This document shows, in pieces, positions 31,939 through 39,026 of a stretch of 64,000 nucleotides of DNA. The DNA is from Mycolicibacterium parafortuitum (GTDB lineage: Bacteria; Actinomycetota; Actinomycetes; Mycobacteriales; Mycobacteriaceae): NCBI RefSeq assembly GCF_002086815.1, contig NZ_MVID01000030.1, positions 1 through 64,000 of the forward strand. Direction: 5' to 3'. The notes below the pieces were generated by a model. That model had not been told where the DNA came from. It saw only the letters and a list, made by a program, of their open reading frames with translations, and made no database searches. The stretch's first letter is position 1. Each line of letters opens with the position of its first letter. The position numbers were made by a program, and so were the translations under genes.

Positions 31939-32692
31939 ATGCGTCCACCACTTCCTTCTCCCGGCGCGCGGCCGCCATCGACCCTTCGAACAGCACCTGA
32001 CCGCGAGCCATCACCACCACGGCGTCGGTCAGCCGTTCGACCGCGTCGAGTTCGTGGGCGACCATCAGGATGCTGATCCCCCGGTCCCTGAGCTGGACGA
32101 GGAAGTCGGAGATGCGCTCGATGATGCTGGCGTGCACTCCGGCGAACGGCTCGTCGAGCAGCAGCATCCGCGGTTCGGTGGTGACCGCGCGCAGCAGCTC
32201 CAGGATCCGCCGCTGACCTCCGGAGAGATCGCCCATGTAGTCGTTCTCCTTGGCTTCGAGCCCGAACTCGGCCAACAACTTCCGGGCCCGCGCCACCGCC
32301 TCCCGCTGCCCGGGCAACCAGCTGCGCCGCGGCCGGGTGAAGACCTGAGCGAACCCGGTGCCACCCACCGAGCGGTCGGCCAGCAGCAGGTTCTCCAGCA
32401 CGGTGAGCCTGCCGAAGTCGGCCGGCATCTGGAAGGTCCGCATGATGCCGCGGCGCGACCGCTGGTACGGCGCGAGTCCGACGATGTCCTGTCCGCCGAA
32501 CAGCACCCGGCCGGCCTGCACCGGGGCGGTTCCGGCCAGCGCGTGCAGTAGTGTCGACTTGCCCGCGCCGTTGGGCCCGACCACTGCGGTGATACGGCCC
32601 TCGGGGATGTTCAGCGAGACGTCCTCCAGCACCCGGATACTGCCGTATCCGACCGTGAGTCCTTCGATGGTCAGGATGTGAGCGTCGGTCAT
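31925..32692 (-). CDS. livG: Branched-chain-amino-acid-type ABC transporter ATPase (LivG)
   Basis: 255 residues. Walker A GPNGAGKST (about 39-47), Q-loop RTFQMPADFGRLTVLENLL, signature LSGGQRRILELLRAV, Walker B MLLLDEPFAGV, switch His in VAHELDAV. The insertion between Q-loop and signature (GGTGFAQVFTRPRRSWLPGQREAVARA) is typical of LivG. The start shares bases with the livM stop (TGATG) and its end overlaps livF, so translation is coupled. Confidence 0.92.
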   Translation of the reverse strand: MTDAHILTIEGLTVGYGSIRVLEDVSLNIPEGRITAVVGPNGAGKSTLLHALAGTAPVQAGRVLFGGQDIVGLAPYQRSRRGIMRTFQMPADFGRLTVLENLLLADRSVGGTGFAQVFTRPRRSWLPGQREAVARARKLLAEFGLEAKENDYMGDLSGGQRRILELLRAVTTEPRMLLLDEPFAGVHASIIERISDFLVQLRDRGISILMVAHELDAVERLTDAVVVMARGQVLFEGSMAAARREKEVVDAYVAG

Positions 32693-33708
32693 CACAAGGC
32701 TCCCTGCTTGGCTTGCGTGCGGTCCCAGAACGGCACCGGGTTTCCATCCACGCCGAATGTCCGCTTCCGTTCCGGGAACACGCCCTGCGGACGCCACCAG
32801 AGGAAGGCGATGATCACCAGTCCGACCACCACGTACTGCAGCGCGTCCACGGTGCCTGGCGCGCCGAACTGCGGCAGGTAGCGGGTCGCCTCCGTCAGCC
32901 CCACCGGAATCAGCAACGCGCCCATCAGGACTCCGAACCGGTTGCCCGCCCCGCCGACGATCACGGCGCCCATCAGGATCAGCGTTTCCTGATAGGACCA
33001 GTCCGCCGGGGCGTAGGTCCCGATGAACGCGGCCAGGATCGCGCCGCTGAGCGCGCCCAGCCCGTTGCCGACCGCGAACGCCGTCAACCGCACCGGGGTG
33101 ACGTTGATGCCGAGTGCATCTGCGGCTTCGGGGTTTTCCCGCACCGCCCGCAGCACCCGCCACACCGGGGCCCGGGAGATCCGCAGCACCACCCATGCCG
33201 CCAGTGCCGTCAGCAGCAGCGCGAATCCGGCGTAGAACCAGGAGTATTCGTCGGAGCGCAACCCGAGTTCGGATTTGAGCGGCGCCGGGATCAGGTACAA
33301 CCCGTGTCCGCCGCCGAGCATCCCGGGCATCGCCACCACCAGGGCCGCGGCGATCAGCGCGATCGACAGCATCGCGACGGCCTGGTAGTCCGACCGCAGG
33401 CGCCGCAGGGCGACGAGGCCGATCGGCAGCGAGATCAGCATGCCCGCCAACACCGCGCCGACGAACGGCAGCGGGAAGGGCAGCGCAGTTCCCCAGAAGT
33501 ACTCCTGAACCACGGTGCCGCTCTTGTCCTCCGGCGGCCCCAGCGACAGGAGCGCGACCGTGTACCCGCCCACGGCGACCGACACGATGTAGCTCAGGTT
33601 CAGCAGTCCGGTGTCGGAGTACTGGAGCTCAAGGCCCCAGCAGCCGATGACGGCGACGGTGGCGTACACCACCAGCGTGACGATGTAGAAGCTCAGATCC
33701 GCACTCAT
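32692..33708 (-). CDS. livM: Branched-chain-amino-acid-type ABC permease (LivM)
   Basis: 338 residues, about 8-10 transmembrane helices. Contains the permease signature region RAVRENPEAADALGINVTPVRLTAFAVGNGLGALSGAILAAF (about 195-236) that docks with the ATPases, and the C-terminal FLWWRPQGVFPERKR typical of LivM. Forms the membrane channel with LivH. Lies 19 bp after livH and overlaps livG by one base. Confidence 0.92.
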   Translation of the reverse strand: MSADLSFYIVTLVVYATVAVIGCWGLELQYSDTGLLNLSYIVSVAVGGYTVALLSLGPPEDKSGTVVQEYFWGTALPFPLPFVGAVLAGMLISLPIGLVALRRLRSDYQAVAMLSIALIAAALVVAMPGMLGGGHGLYLIPAPLKSELGLRSDEYSWFYAGFALLLTALAAWVVLRISRAPVWRVLRAVRENPEAADALGINVTPVRLTAFAVGNGLGALSGAILAAFIGTYAPADWSYQETLILMGAVIVGGAGNRFGVLMGALLIPVGLTEATRYLPQFGAPGTVDALQYVVVGLVIIAFLWWRPQGVFPERKRTFGVDGNPVPFWDRTQAKQGAL

Positions 33709-33727
33709 CGATGACCCGCTCCCGTGC

Positions 33728-34615
33728 TCATACCTGCAACGCCCTGCCTGTCGAGAACTCCGCCCGGATGCCCTGAGGCCGCACCATCAGCACGCCGATG
33801 AGCACCAGCAACGCGATCGCGATCTTGAAGCTGGGATCCAGCCACACCGCGGTCAGTTCGGTCGCCAGACCCAGCACCAATGCGCCGAGCATCGCCCCGT
33901 AGGCGTCCCCGATGCCGCCCAGAACCGCCGCTGCGATCACCAGCACGATGAAGGTCCGCCCCGAGGTCGCCGAGAACGACGAGCTGATGGTGAACAGCGC
34001 GACCCCGGCCAGTCCGCACAGCGCACCGGAGATCGCCCATGCCGTGGCGACCACGCGTTGGGTGCGGATGCCGCACGACTGGGCCAGCCCGCCGTCCACC
34101 GACGCCGCGCGCATCGCCATACCCAACCGGGATCGCTTGAGCAGCAAGTGCATCCCGATCATGGTCACCACCGCCAGCAGGATCACCGTCAACTGCAGGT
34201 CGGTGACCGCGGCGCTGGCGACGGTGAACAGCACGGTCGGACTCGCGTCGTAGTGGAACGACAGTGGACCCACCACCGCGAGCAGCGTGTTGGCCAGGAC
34301 CAGGCTCACCGCCAGGCTGATCACCAGCATCTGGAACACCGACACGCCGCGCCGGGCGAACGGTTGGTAGACGAACTGGTTCAGCAGCAGTGAGACGACG
34401 GCACCGGCCGCGACACCCACCAGCGCCGCGCCGGCCAGCGGAATCCCGGCCCGGTTGGCGGCCAGTGCCGCGAAGCCGGATACCACCATCGTCTCGCTGA
34501 AGGCGAGGTTGAAAACGTTGGAGACGCTGTACTGCAGGGTGAAACCGACCGCGGCCAAGGCCAGCACCGCGGCGATCACCACCCCGAATACAGTCGCGGA
34601 GACGACGAGATTCAC
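33728..34615 (-). CDS. livH: Branched-chain-amino-acid-type ABC permease (LivH)
   Basis: 295 residues, about eight transmembrane helices. LivH hallmarks: AAVGFTLQYSVSNVFNLAFSETMVVSGFAAL near the N-terminus, GMAMRAASVDGGLAQSCGIRTQRVVATAWAISGALCGLAGVAL (about 175-217), and C-terminal VLIGVLMVRPQGIRAEF. GTG start at 34613-34615, five bases after the livJ stop; no strong ribosome site, so probably coupled to livJ translation. Confidence 0.92.
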   Translation of the reverse strand: MNLVVSATVFGVVIAAVLALAAVGFTLQYSVSNVFNLAFSETMVVSGFAALAANRAGIPLAGAALVGVAAGAVVSLLLNQFVYQPFARRGVSVFQMLVISLAVSLVLANTLLAVVGPLSFHYDASPTVLFTVASAAVTDLQLTVILLAVVTMIGMHLLLKRSRLGMAMRAASVDGGLAQSCGIRTQRVVATAWAISGALCGLAGVALFTISSSFSATSGRTFIVLVIAAAVLGGIGDAYGAMLGALVLGLATELTAVWLDPSFKIAIALLVLIGVLMVRPQGIRAEFSTGRALQV

Positions 34616-34620
34616 TGCTG

Positions 34621-35916
34621 TCAGCGCTGCCCGCTGGCCAATGCCTCGAGCTCTGCGGCCGGCAGCTGGTTCACCAGGCGCAGCGACTTGGTCGACGGAT
34701 CCCAGTCGTAGAAGGCGAACGCGCCGATCACGTTGTGGAACTCGTTGAGCCGGTACTCGCCGTTGGCGCCGACGTACTGGACGTCCTTGCCTTCCTTGAT
34801 CGCATCGACGCCGTCGGCGTAGTTGCTCACCACGGTCTTGCCGTCTCCGGCTGCCAGCAGCTCGGGAATGGCGGCGTTGTAGTCCTCGGGCTCAACGGAA
34901 TCCGTCTTGGTCGCGGCGAGGCCGGCCAGGATCACCCCGTCGTATGCGGCGCGCGAGTAGGCGCTGTCCTTGAACGACGGGACATCGATGCCGTCCTGCC
35001 CGTCGAGCGACTCGAGCGTTTCGACGTAGGTCTCGGTGCCCGCACCGCCCTCCTGGGCGTAGCGCACGACCACCTGCAGCGACTTGGCCAGCGCATCGTC
35101 GCCGCCGTAGGCGGTCACCGCCGCCTTCTGCCAGTCGCCGGTGGTGGCCAGCGTGTTGGTGACGACCGGAATGTCCCCGCCGCCGGCCTGATTCAGCTCC
35201 GTCAGGAATGTCCCCGCCGAGACGGCGTCCGCCTCGAAGACGATCGCGGCAGGCCGGTTCTGCAGGATGCGGGCCACCTCGGTGCGGTACGAGGGCTGCT
35301 CGGGCTGGATGGTGAGCGCCTCGGTGACGGGGATGCCCAACCCGCCGAGCGCCTCTTCGAGCGGCGGAATGTTGGCCTGCGCGGACGCGCCGCCGACGAA
35401 CACCAGCGCGACGTTGCCGAAGCCCTGCTGCTTGGCATGCAACGCCATAGCTTGGGCCCCAACGGAATCCGAGGTGATCAGGCGGTAGTAGTAGTCGAGC
35501 TCGGTGCGGTCGAAGCGTCCGTCGCCCGCCGGGGAGAACATCACCTGGGTGGCCTCTTCGAGGACCGGTGCGGCCGCGACCGCCTCGGCGGTGCTGGGAC
35601 CGAGCACTGCGAAGAGATTCGAGGTGGTGCTCAGCATCTGCCGTGCGGCGGGCACGGAATCGCTGGCGGTGCCCTTGGTGTCGAAGGCCTCACACTCGAT
35701 GGTGCGTCCGAGCACACCACCCGCGTCGTTGATCTCGGTCGCCGCGGGGAGGCACCCGTTGACGACCTCGGCCCCCTCGACCGCGGTGGGCCCGCTGAAG
35801 GCCATCAGCATCCCCACCACCAGTGGGTCGTCCTCGCCGCCCTGCGAGCAGGCGGGGACTGCGAGCAACACCGCAGCAGCCGCAGCGCTGGACCAGACCT
35901 TCGTCGCTTTGTTCAT
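34621..35916 (-). CDS. livJ: ABC transporter substrate-binding lipoprotein (LivJ type)
   Basis: 431 residues. Lipoprotein signal: MNKATKVWSSAAAAAVLLAVPACS with the acylated Cys near 23. The periplasmic-binding-protein type I fold follows (LVVGMLMAFSGPTAVEGAEVVNGCLPAATEINDAGGVLGRTIE, GPSTAEAVAAAPVLEEATQVMFSPAG, YYYRLITSD, FVGGASAQANIPPLEEAL). Such proteins bind amino acids, amides, urea or aromatic acids and pass them to LivHM. Start chosen at ATG 35914-35916 with GGGAGAG upstream. First gene of the import/catabolic operon; ATTGGT-type repeats lie just upstream at 35942-35958. Confidence 0.9.
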   Translation of the reverse strand: MNKATKVWSSAAAAAVLLAVPACSQGGEDDPLVVGMLMAFSGPTAVEGAEVVNGCLPAATEINDAGGVLGRTIECEAFDTKGTASDSVPAARQMLSTTSNLFAVLGPSTAEAVAAAPVLEEATQVMFSPAGDGRFDRTELDYYYRLITSDSVGAQAMALHAKQQGFGNVALVFVGGASAQANIPPLEEALGGLGIPVTEALTIQPEQPSYRTEVARILQNRPAAIVFEADAVSAGTFLTELNQAGGGDIPVVTNTLATTGDWQKAAVTAYGGDDALAKSLQVVVRYAQEGGAGTETYVETLESLDGQDGIDVPSFKDSAYSRAAYDGVILAGLAATKTDSVEPEDYNAAIPELLAAGDGKTVVSNYADGVDAIKEGKDVQYVGANGEYRLNEFHNVIGAFAFYDWDPSTKSLRLVNQLPAAELEALASGQR

Positions 35917-35941
35917 GTCTCTCCCACAGAGTGTGTTCGCA

Positions 35942-35986
35942 ACCAATGTGTAACCATTCCGCGCCCAATCAGCGTAAGTGGTTGGG
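35942..35986 (-). promoter_or_regulatory. Candidate GntR operator before livJ
   Basis: Direct repeats ACCAAT (35942-35947) and ACCATT (35953-35958), 11 bp apart; on the minus strand TGGTTACAC followed by ATTGGTTGC. The same ATTGGTTGC core occurs before the GntR genes at 36885-36893. An additional near-perfect inverted pair CCCAATCA/TGGTTGGG spans 35964-35986. Placed 26-70 bp upstream of livJ. Confidence 0.5.
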
Positions 35987-36038
35987 GTCGTGCCGTGAAC
36001 ACAATCACGCAAAGTCAGCGCGCGCCACCGATAGTTGC

Positions 36039-36057
36039 AATTGATTTAAGGCGGTGT
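36039..36057 (+). repeat. Left inverted repeat of the IS4-like unit
   Basis: AATTGATTTAAGGCGGTGT. Matches the right copy at 36807-36825, in opposite orientation, at 18 of 19 positions. Its last base is the first base of the gene's stop codon. A+T-rich against a G+C-rich background. Confidence 0.75.
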
Positions 36058-36806
36058 CAGGGTCGCGGAACCTGAGCCGTATCGCGCAGCGCCACCTCCG
36101 CCGCCAGTTCGACGCACGCCCGCGCCAGCACGTCCTGCCGCCACACCTCCGGGGTGCGCGCCCGCACCCGCGAAAAGAGCGCGCCGCCGGATTCCGCCCC
36201 ACCGCCGGCGGACTCCACGGTGACAACCGCGGGGGCGACGGCGCGGGCCAGTGCCGCGGCATCGACGTCCGCCGCGGACACCACGACGTGGGCGGCCCCG
36301 CTCGCACGCACGAGGTCGACCGCGGCCCCGAAAGCGTCACCACCGACGTCGCACCCACGCAGCTGCCCCGTCTCACGATCGGTGATCCACCAGCACTCCG
36401 GCAGCCCTCTCGTCATATATCGGTGCAGCTCAACGGCCCGTATGGAGGAATCACCCAGGGTCGCGCGCGCGGTCCTGCGCGCGAGCGCCGCCAATGGCTC
36501 GGCGCCTAGTCGCGCTCTCGCCCGGGTGACGGCCCCACTGGTCGGCTTCGGATGCGCCAGCCCGCGCCCGGTCGCCGCGGGCAGGGTCGTCCACAACAGA
36601 TCGGTGACGTCGTCGTAGGTCATCGCCGGGCGCATCGCCGACGCCAGCACGTGATAGGTCGTGACCCACGGCGGCAGGGCCCGCACCCGACGCGCCGCCA
36701 GTCCGCAGTCCCGCAGGACATCCTCGACGGCGACGACTGGCAGTGCCCGCACCAGCGCGGCGAGCGCCAGCCTGTCTGCCGCGTCCGGACCGGACGAACC
36801 GGACAT
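36057..36806 (-). CDS. IS4-type transposase N-terminal-domain protein (truncated/domesticated)
   Basis: 249 residues. Residues about 15-110 resemble the N-terminal domain of IS4-family transposases: VEDVLRDCGLAARRVRALPPWVTTYHVLASAMRPAMTYDDVTDLL, then SGAVTRARARLGAEPLAALARRTARATL. The remaining about 140 residues are too short for, and show no clear motif of, the DDE nuclease domain. Excellent ribosome site AAGGAGGTG just before ATG 36804-36806, itself part of the right inverted repeat. The frame is intact and ends inside the left repeat. It may be a worn or captured insertion element, or a domesticated DNA-binding protein used by the island. Sits between the ABC operon and the divergent GntR genes. 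Confidence 0.65.
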   Translation of the reverse strand: MSGSSGPDAADRLALAALVRALPVVAVEDVLRDCGLAARRVRALPPWVTTYHVLASAMRPAMTYDDVTDLLWTTLPAATGRGLAHPKPTSGAVTRARARLGAEPLAALARRTARATLGDSSIRAVELHRYMTRGLPECWWITDRETGQLRGCDVGGDAFGAAVDLVRASGAAHVVVSAADVDAAALARAVAPAVVTVESAGGGAESGGALFSRVRARTPEVWRQDVLARACVELAAEVALRDTAQVPRP

Positions 36807-36825
36807 ACACCTCCTTAAATCAATT
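36807..36825 (-). repeat. Right inverted repeat of the IS4-like unit
   Basis: On the minus strand AATTGATTTAAGGAGGTGT, the inverted partner of 36039-36057. It includes the gene's ribosome binding site. I see no convincing target-site duplication outside the two copies. Confidence 0.75.
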
Positions 36826-36874
36826 TGATTACGCACATCCCGCGGCAAAGTTTACGCACGCGTTACTCGTCCAG

Positions 36875-36951
36875 ATTGGTCACGATTGGTTGCACTGCGT
36901 AGGGTCTTCCATGACACACCCCAGATTCGGTCGCATTGGTTACAGTTGTTC
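36875..36951 (+). promoter_or_regulatory. Candidate GntR operators before the regulator pair
   Basis: Direct repeat ATTGGT (36875-36880) and ATTGGT (36885-36890), 10 bp apart, followed by TGC; a second cluster ATTCGGT (36925-36931), ATTGGT (36935-36940) and TTGTTC (36946-36951). The spacing is one helical turn. The same core is found before livJ, which suggests autoregulation plus control of the import/catabolic operon. Confidence 0.5.
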
Positions 36952-36976
36952 ACGCACGTTCGGAAGGGGGCCTCGG

Positions 36977-37651
36977 ATGGTGTTCGACACCAGACCGCTC
37001 AGCGATCGCGACATCCGTCGCATGATCGACGAGCAGGTGCTGACCGGCCCGTTGCCGCCCGACGGACGGATCCCGGCCGAGCGCAACATCGCCGAGCAGC
37101 TCGGATGTTCCAGGGCCCAAGTCCGCCGGGTGATGGCCGACCTCGAGCGTGAGGGTCGCGTCGTCCGCGAAGTCGGTCGCGGCACCTTTCTCGCTCCCGA
37201 GGGCGGCGCCGCATCGTCCGGGCCGGGCGCGTCGTTCGCGCCGGCGGCGATCATGACGGCCTCGCTGCTGTTCGAGCCCGAGGTGGTCTCGCTCGCGGCG
37301 CTGGCGGCGACCGAGGAGGACTTCGCCGAGTTGCATCGTTGCCTCGAACGGGGTTCTGCCGCCACCGATTACGAATCCTTCGAGCAGTGGGACATCTCGC
37401 TGCACCACGCGTTCGCCGTGGCCACCCACAACACGCAGATCGTGGCGATGGTCGACGTACTGAACTCGACACGCAACAACCCTGTGTGGGGGCGACTCAA
37501 GCGCGACAGTTTCACCCCGCAGAATCGCGAGGCGATCGAGCGTGAGCACCGCGAGATCGTCGAGGCGCTGCTGCAGCGCGACCGGCGCCGCGCCGCCAGC
37601 GCGATGACCGAGCACCTCCGGTTCGTCAGTTCGGTGGTCACCGGACAATGA
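36977..37651 (+). CDS. GntR/FCD-family transcriptional regulator (first of pair)
   Basis: 224 residues. Winged helix (about 10-75: IRRMIDEQVLTGPLPPDGRIPAERNIAEQLGCSRAQVRRVMADLEREGRVVREVGRGTFLAP) and an FCD effector domain (about 95-220) with the expected Asp/His metal ligands in FEQWDISLHHAFAVATHN and EHREI...MTEHL. FCD regulators respond to small carboxylic acids. ATG 36977 with AAGGGGG 6 bases upstream. Overlaps the second GntR gene by 4 bp. Divergent from the IS4-like gene and the import/catabolic operon, of which it is the likely regulator. Confidence 0.88.
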   Translation: MVFDTRPLSDRDIRRMIDEQVLTGPLPPDGRIPAERNIAEQLGCSRAQVRRVMADLEREGRVVREVGRGTFLAPEGGAASSGPGASFAPAAIMTASLLFEPEVVSLAALAATEEDFAELHRCLERGSAATDYESFEQWDISLHHAFAVATHNTQIVAMVDVLNSTRNNPVWGRLKRDSFTPQNREAIEREHREIVEALLQRDRRRAASAMTEHLRFVSSVVTGQ

Positions 37652-38340
37652 CACTCGCTCCCGGGGATCGCGAGGCCGATCCGAACGCGGTCGCCCGATA
37701 TCTCGACGACCAGTTGCTCTCCGGTGAACTCAAACCCGGCGGCCGCGTGCCCACCGAGCGTGCGCTGGCCGGCCTTCTCGGCTGCAGTCGCCATGACGTA
37801 CGCCGACAACTGGATGTACTGGAACGCCAGGGCCGGATCACCCGGGAGGTGGGCCGCGGTACCTTTCTCACCGAGGACGGCACCGCCTCCCCCGACGCCG
37901 TCAAGACCCCGGTGCAGCTCAGCCCGCTGGATCTGATCGACGCCCGCGCGGCGTGGGAACCCAACCTGATGACACTGGTGGCGGTGGCCGCGACCGCGGA
38001 GGACTTCGCGGAGATCCGGCGGTGCCTGGAACGTGGCGAAGCGGCGCAGAGCCCAGCGGAATTCATGATGTGGGACATGGCTTTTCACCGAGCGCTGGCC
38101 TTGGCCACCCACAACACCGTGGTGGTCGCACTGCACGAGATGGTCGAGGCCGGGCGCCGCCACCTGGCCGGCAGCGCACTGGACAACCGCCCGTACACCG
38201 AAGAGAACAGCACCGTGTGCCAGCGCGAACACCGCGAGATCGCCGACGCCATCTTCGACCGCGACGCCCACCGCAGCCAGGCGGCGATGCGCAACCACCT
38301 CAGGACGGTGCGCCGGCAGCTGCTGTCCGGACTGCCCTGA
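37648..38340 (+). CDS. GntR/FCD-family transcriptional regulator (second of pair)
   Basis: 230 residues, a paralogue of the preceding protein: the same GRVPTERALAGLLGCSRHDVRRQLDVLERQGRITREVGRGTFL winged helix (about 30-75) and FCD domain (EFMMWDMAFHRALALATHN; QREHREIADAIFDRDAHRSQAAMRNHL). ATGA overlap with the first gene implies translation in fixed ratio and possibly a heterodimer. Ends 4 bp before a convergent lipoprotein gene, which marks the right edge of the island. Confidence 0.88.
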   Translation: MTLAPGDREADPNAVARYLDDQLLSGELKPGGRVPTERALAGLLGCSRHDVRRQLDVLERQGRITREVGRGTFLTEDGTASPDAVKTPVQLSPLDLIDARAAWEPNLMTLVAVAATAEDFAEIRRCLERGEAAQSPAEFMMWDMAFHRALALATHNTVVVALHEMVEAGRRHLAGSALDNRPYTEENSTVCQREHREIADAIFDRDAHRSQAAMRNHLRTVRRQLLSGLP

Positions 38341-38344
38341 CGGA

Positions 38345-39022
38345 TCAGCCCGCGCCCGGCGGCAACATCTGGAAGCCGTCCAGGATCTGCGCGGCGTCGC
38401 GCTGATACTCCGGATCGTTCTCGTCGGCGCTCTGCACCGTGACCGCGACACCGAAGGTGCGGCCCTTGGCGTACATCACCGCGCTGAGCAGTTCCGCGCG
38501 GCGCGAACCCGCGGCGCCGATCGTCGGCGACATGTAGTGGCCGCGCACCGCGGGCAAGCCGCAGAGCGTGGTGTCGTTCAGCACCAGATCGGTCACCCCG
38601 AGCCGGGTCACCTGGCGGCGCTGCTCGTCGAAGAACGACCGTGCCGAGAGCTCACCGCGGTGCGATTCGAGCGTGACGACCGCCGTCGGCGCGAGCCCGC
38701 GTGAGGCGAGCTTCTCCGCGCGGATCACGAACCGGATCATCGGCGAGTCCAGCGCCGAGATCCGCTTCCACCCGTCGGGCACCGGGATCCGCAGCACCGG
38801 GTCCCTGCCCGCCGCGACACCCGCCGGGGTGGGCACATCGACGAGGTCGGCGTCCACCGGTGTGCAGTCCTGCTCGGATGCGTACGACCCGAACACCTGA
38901 CCCGGCTGGGCGGCCACGCCCCGCGCGTCGTCGACGACGCGCGTGCAGGACGGCACCAGAAACGTGCACAGGACGGTCAGCACCGCGATCGCGGTGCGGC
39001 GCGACGTCGTCAGCCGGGTCAT
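38345..39022 (-). CDS. LpqN/LpqT-family lipoprotein
   Basis: 225 residues. The signal peptide ends in the lipobox FLVPSC (acylated Cys about 26). The mature part follows the LpqN pattern: DPVLRIPVPDGWKRISA, LAPTAVVTLESHRGELSARSFFDEQRRQVTRL, TLCGLPAVRGHYMSPT, and a C-terminal ILDGFQMLPPG. These are mycobacterial surface lipoproteins; LpqN of M. tuberculosis is implicated in cell-envelope biogenesis and host interaction. Lies 4 bp upstream-side of purH's stop on the same strand, so it may be co-transcribed with purH-purN. Confidence 0.8.
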   Translation of the reverse strand: MTRLTTSRRTAIAVLTVLCTFLVPSCTRVVDDARGVAAQPGQVFGSYASEQDCTPVDADLVDVPTPAGVAAGRDPVLRIPVPDGWKRISALDSPMIRFVIRAEKLASRGLAPTAVVTLESHRGELSARSFFDEQRRQVTRLGVTDLVLNDTTLCGLPAVRGHYMSPTIGAAGSRRAELLSAVMYAKGRTFGVAVTVQSADENDPEYQRDAAQILDGFQMLPPGAG

Positions 39023-39026
39023 CGGT

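Noticed and set aside
31117..35916. Annotating the importer as a true leucine/isoleucine/valine transporter
   Set aside because: The family covers amides, urea and aromatic acids; operon context with ring-cleavage genes makes a catabolic substrate more likely, so only the type is named.
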